A stretch of 6,029 nucleotides of DNA, taken from the NCBI GenBank assembly GCA_934096025.1, contig CAKOLP010000064.1:1-6029 (forward strand), written 5' to 3'. How positions within the stretch are numbered: the stretch's first letter is position 1; the number at the start of each line of letters is the position of its first letter. Below the pieces are notes generated by a model. The model was not told the DNA's origin. It ran no database searches and saw only the letters and a list, made by a program, of their open reading frames with translations. Made by a program: the position numbers and the translations under genes. The DNA is from an uncultured Bacilli bacterium. Lineage in GTDB: Bacteria; Bacillota_I; Bacilli_A; RF39; UBA660. Shown in pieces: positions 5,137 through 6,029 of the stretch.

Positions 5137-6029
5137 AAATTATAAAGTATTATTTTCATTAAGATTATTAAAAAGTATATTAACTAATTTTGTAGATGTA
5201 TTCTTAGTTTTATATTTTATTAATGTATCAAATAACAATATATTACCACTTGGAATATATAAATTAGTTGCTATGGTAACTGTATGGTTAGTAATATTTT
5301 TATCAAGAAATTATTGTAAATCAAAAAACAGGGTTTGGCTAATGAGAATAGGAATTGTAATGTATTTTATTTATTTTTTAGCCATTATATTGTTAAAAGA
5401 ACAAGTTGTTAATTATATTTATTTAATTGGATTATTATATGGATTAGAGGAAGGATTTTATTATTCTGTATATAATACAATAGAATCTGATGGTATAGAA
5501 AATAAATATAGAGAAAAATATCTTGGTACGTATAATGGATGTAAAAATATAGTATCAATTATCTTTCCACTATTTTTTGGAAGTTTAATTCAAAATTCTG
5601 GATTTATAAATACAATTATTTTTGTGTTGGTAATTGTGGCTTTAGAAATAATATTATCAATAATATTAAAAGATAGTAATATTCCTAAAGGAAATAAAAC
5701 TAATTTAAAAGAATTTAAGAATGTTATGAAAGAACATCCAGAGTTAAAAAGTATCATCAGAACTAATATTTGTTCAGGTTTAACCTATTCAGAGGGAGCT
5801 TTATCATATGTTATAACAATATATATAATTAAAGTCTTTTCTGAAAGTGTAAGTTTAGGTATATTTACCTCAATTTTTAGTGTTATTTCTATAATAATAG
5901 GATTCCTGTTTGTAAAAGTAATTAAACCTAAATATTATATAAAATTATTAGGTGCAACATTACCAATTACAATAATATTACTATGTATTATGTTATTAAA
6001 TTGTAATTTTGTAACCGTGGTTTTGTATA
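5126..6029 (+). CDS. MFS-type membrane transporter, N-terminal part (runs off the window)
   Basis: The frame is open from ATG 5126 to the last base, 301 codons, with no stop; the 3' end lies outside. The start has an excellent SD, AAAGGAG at 5112-5118, 7 nt away, and overlaps the end of the HAD gene by 11 nt. The product is strongly hydrophobic. About nine membrane helices can be seen, near residues 8-33, 43-62, 71-90, 95-115, 141-158, 161-181, 212-236, 241-264 and 272-293. A charged cytoplasmic loop at about 182-211 separates helices 6 and 7, the layout of a 12-helix major facilitator protein. The loop after helix 4 (NTIESDGIENKYREKY) is acidic and basic. The substrate is unknown; a small drug or metabolite exporter is plausible, given the acetyltransferase and phosphatases in the same operon. 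MFS assignment rests on topology more than on a signature motif. Confidence 0.8.
   Translation, partial: MLSRNYKVLFSLRLLKSILTNFVDVFLVLYFINVSNNNILPLGIYKLVAMVTVWLVIFLSRNYCKSKNRVWLMRIGIVMYFIYFLAIILLKEQVVNYIYLIGLLYGLEEGFYYSVYNTIESDGIENKYREKYLGTYNGCKNIVSIIFPLFFGSLIQNSGFINTIIFVLVIVALEIILSIILKDSNIPKGNKTNLKEFKNVMKEHPELKSIIRTNICSGLTYSEGALSYVITIYIIKVFSESVSLGIFTSIFSVISIIIGFLFVKVIKPKYYIKLLGATLPITIILLCIMLLNCNFVTVVLY

Noticed and set aside
1..6029. Mycoplasma genetic code (TGA as tryptophan)
   Set aside because: All tryptophans seen are TGG and no gene contains in-frame TGA.

Overview
The window is about three-quarters A+T and carries only plus-strand genes. They have strong Firmicutes-type Shine-Dalgarno (SD) sequences, some TTG starts and mostly AGA for arginine. 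This points to a low-GC Bacillota, for example a gut Bacilli, Erysipelotrichia or Clostridia lineage, but I cannot name a genus. All 13 tryptophans I counted are TGG, no gene contains an in-frame TGA, and the five visible stops are TAA or TAG. That supports the standard bacterial code over the mycoplasma code.

Layout. Bases 1-126 may be the 3' end of an unidentified gene. An unusual four-copy octamer inverted repeat (106-168) and a Rho-independent terminator (178-204) follow. A monocistronic gene (328-2280) then starts from its own extended -10 promoter. Its product has a winged-helix-like N-terminus, a central PIN-like (Mg-dependent RNase fold) core, a charged helical stalk and two C-terminal membrane helices. 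I do not recognise it as a named family. The gap at 2281-2715 has no gene, but it holds two hairpin terminators, small tandem repeats and a palindrome. From 2716 to the window edge runs a tight five-gene cluster: a histidine phosphatase, an NT5C-type HAD 5'-nucleotidase, a GNAT acetyltransferase, a Cof-type HAD phosphatase and an MFS permease cut off at the edge. Spacing within the cluster is 9 nt, a 20-nt overlap, 41 nt and an 11-nt overlap, so it reads as one operon.

How the genes work together. The cluster combines three phosphatases with an acetyltransferase and a permease. This fits small-molecule or nucleotide housekeeping, or metabolite detoxification and export, but no shared substrate can be read from the sequence. 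The isolated PIN-like membrane protein is the least explained gene. An RNase-type effector, for example in phage defence or toxicity, is a reasonable but unproven idea. Two genes (328 and 4336) appear to start at TTG codons, each 5 nt after a long GTGA-type SD, rather than at the first start codon of their frames.
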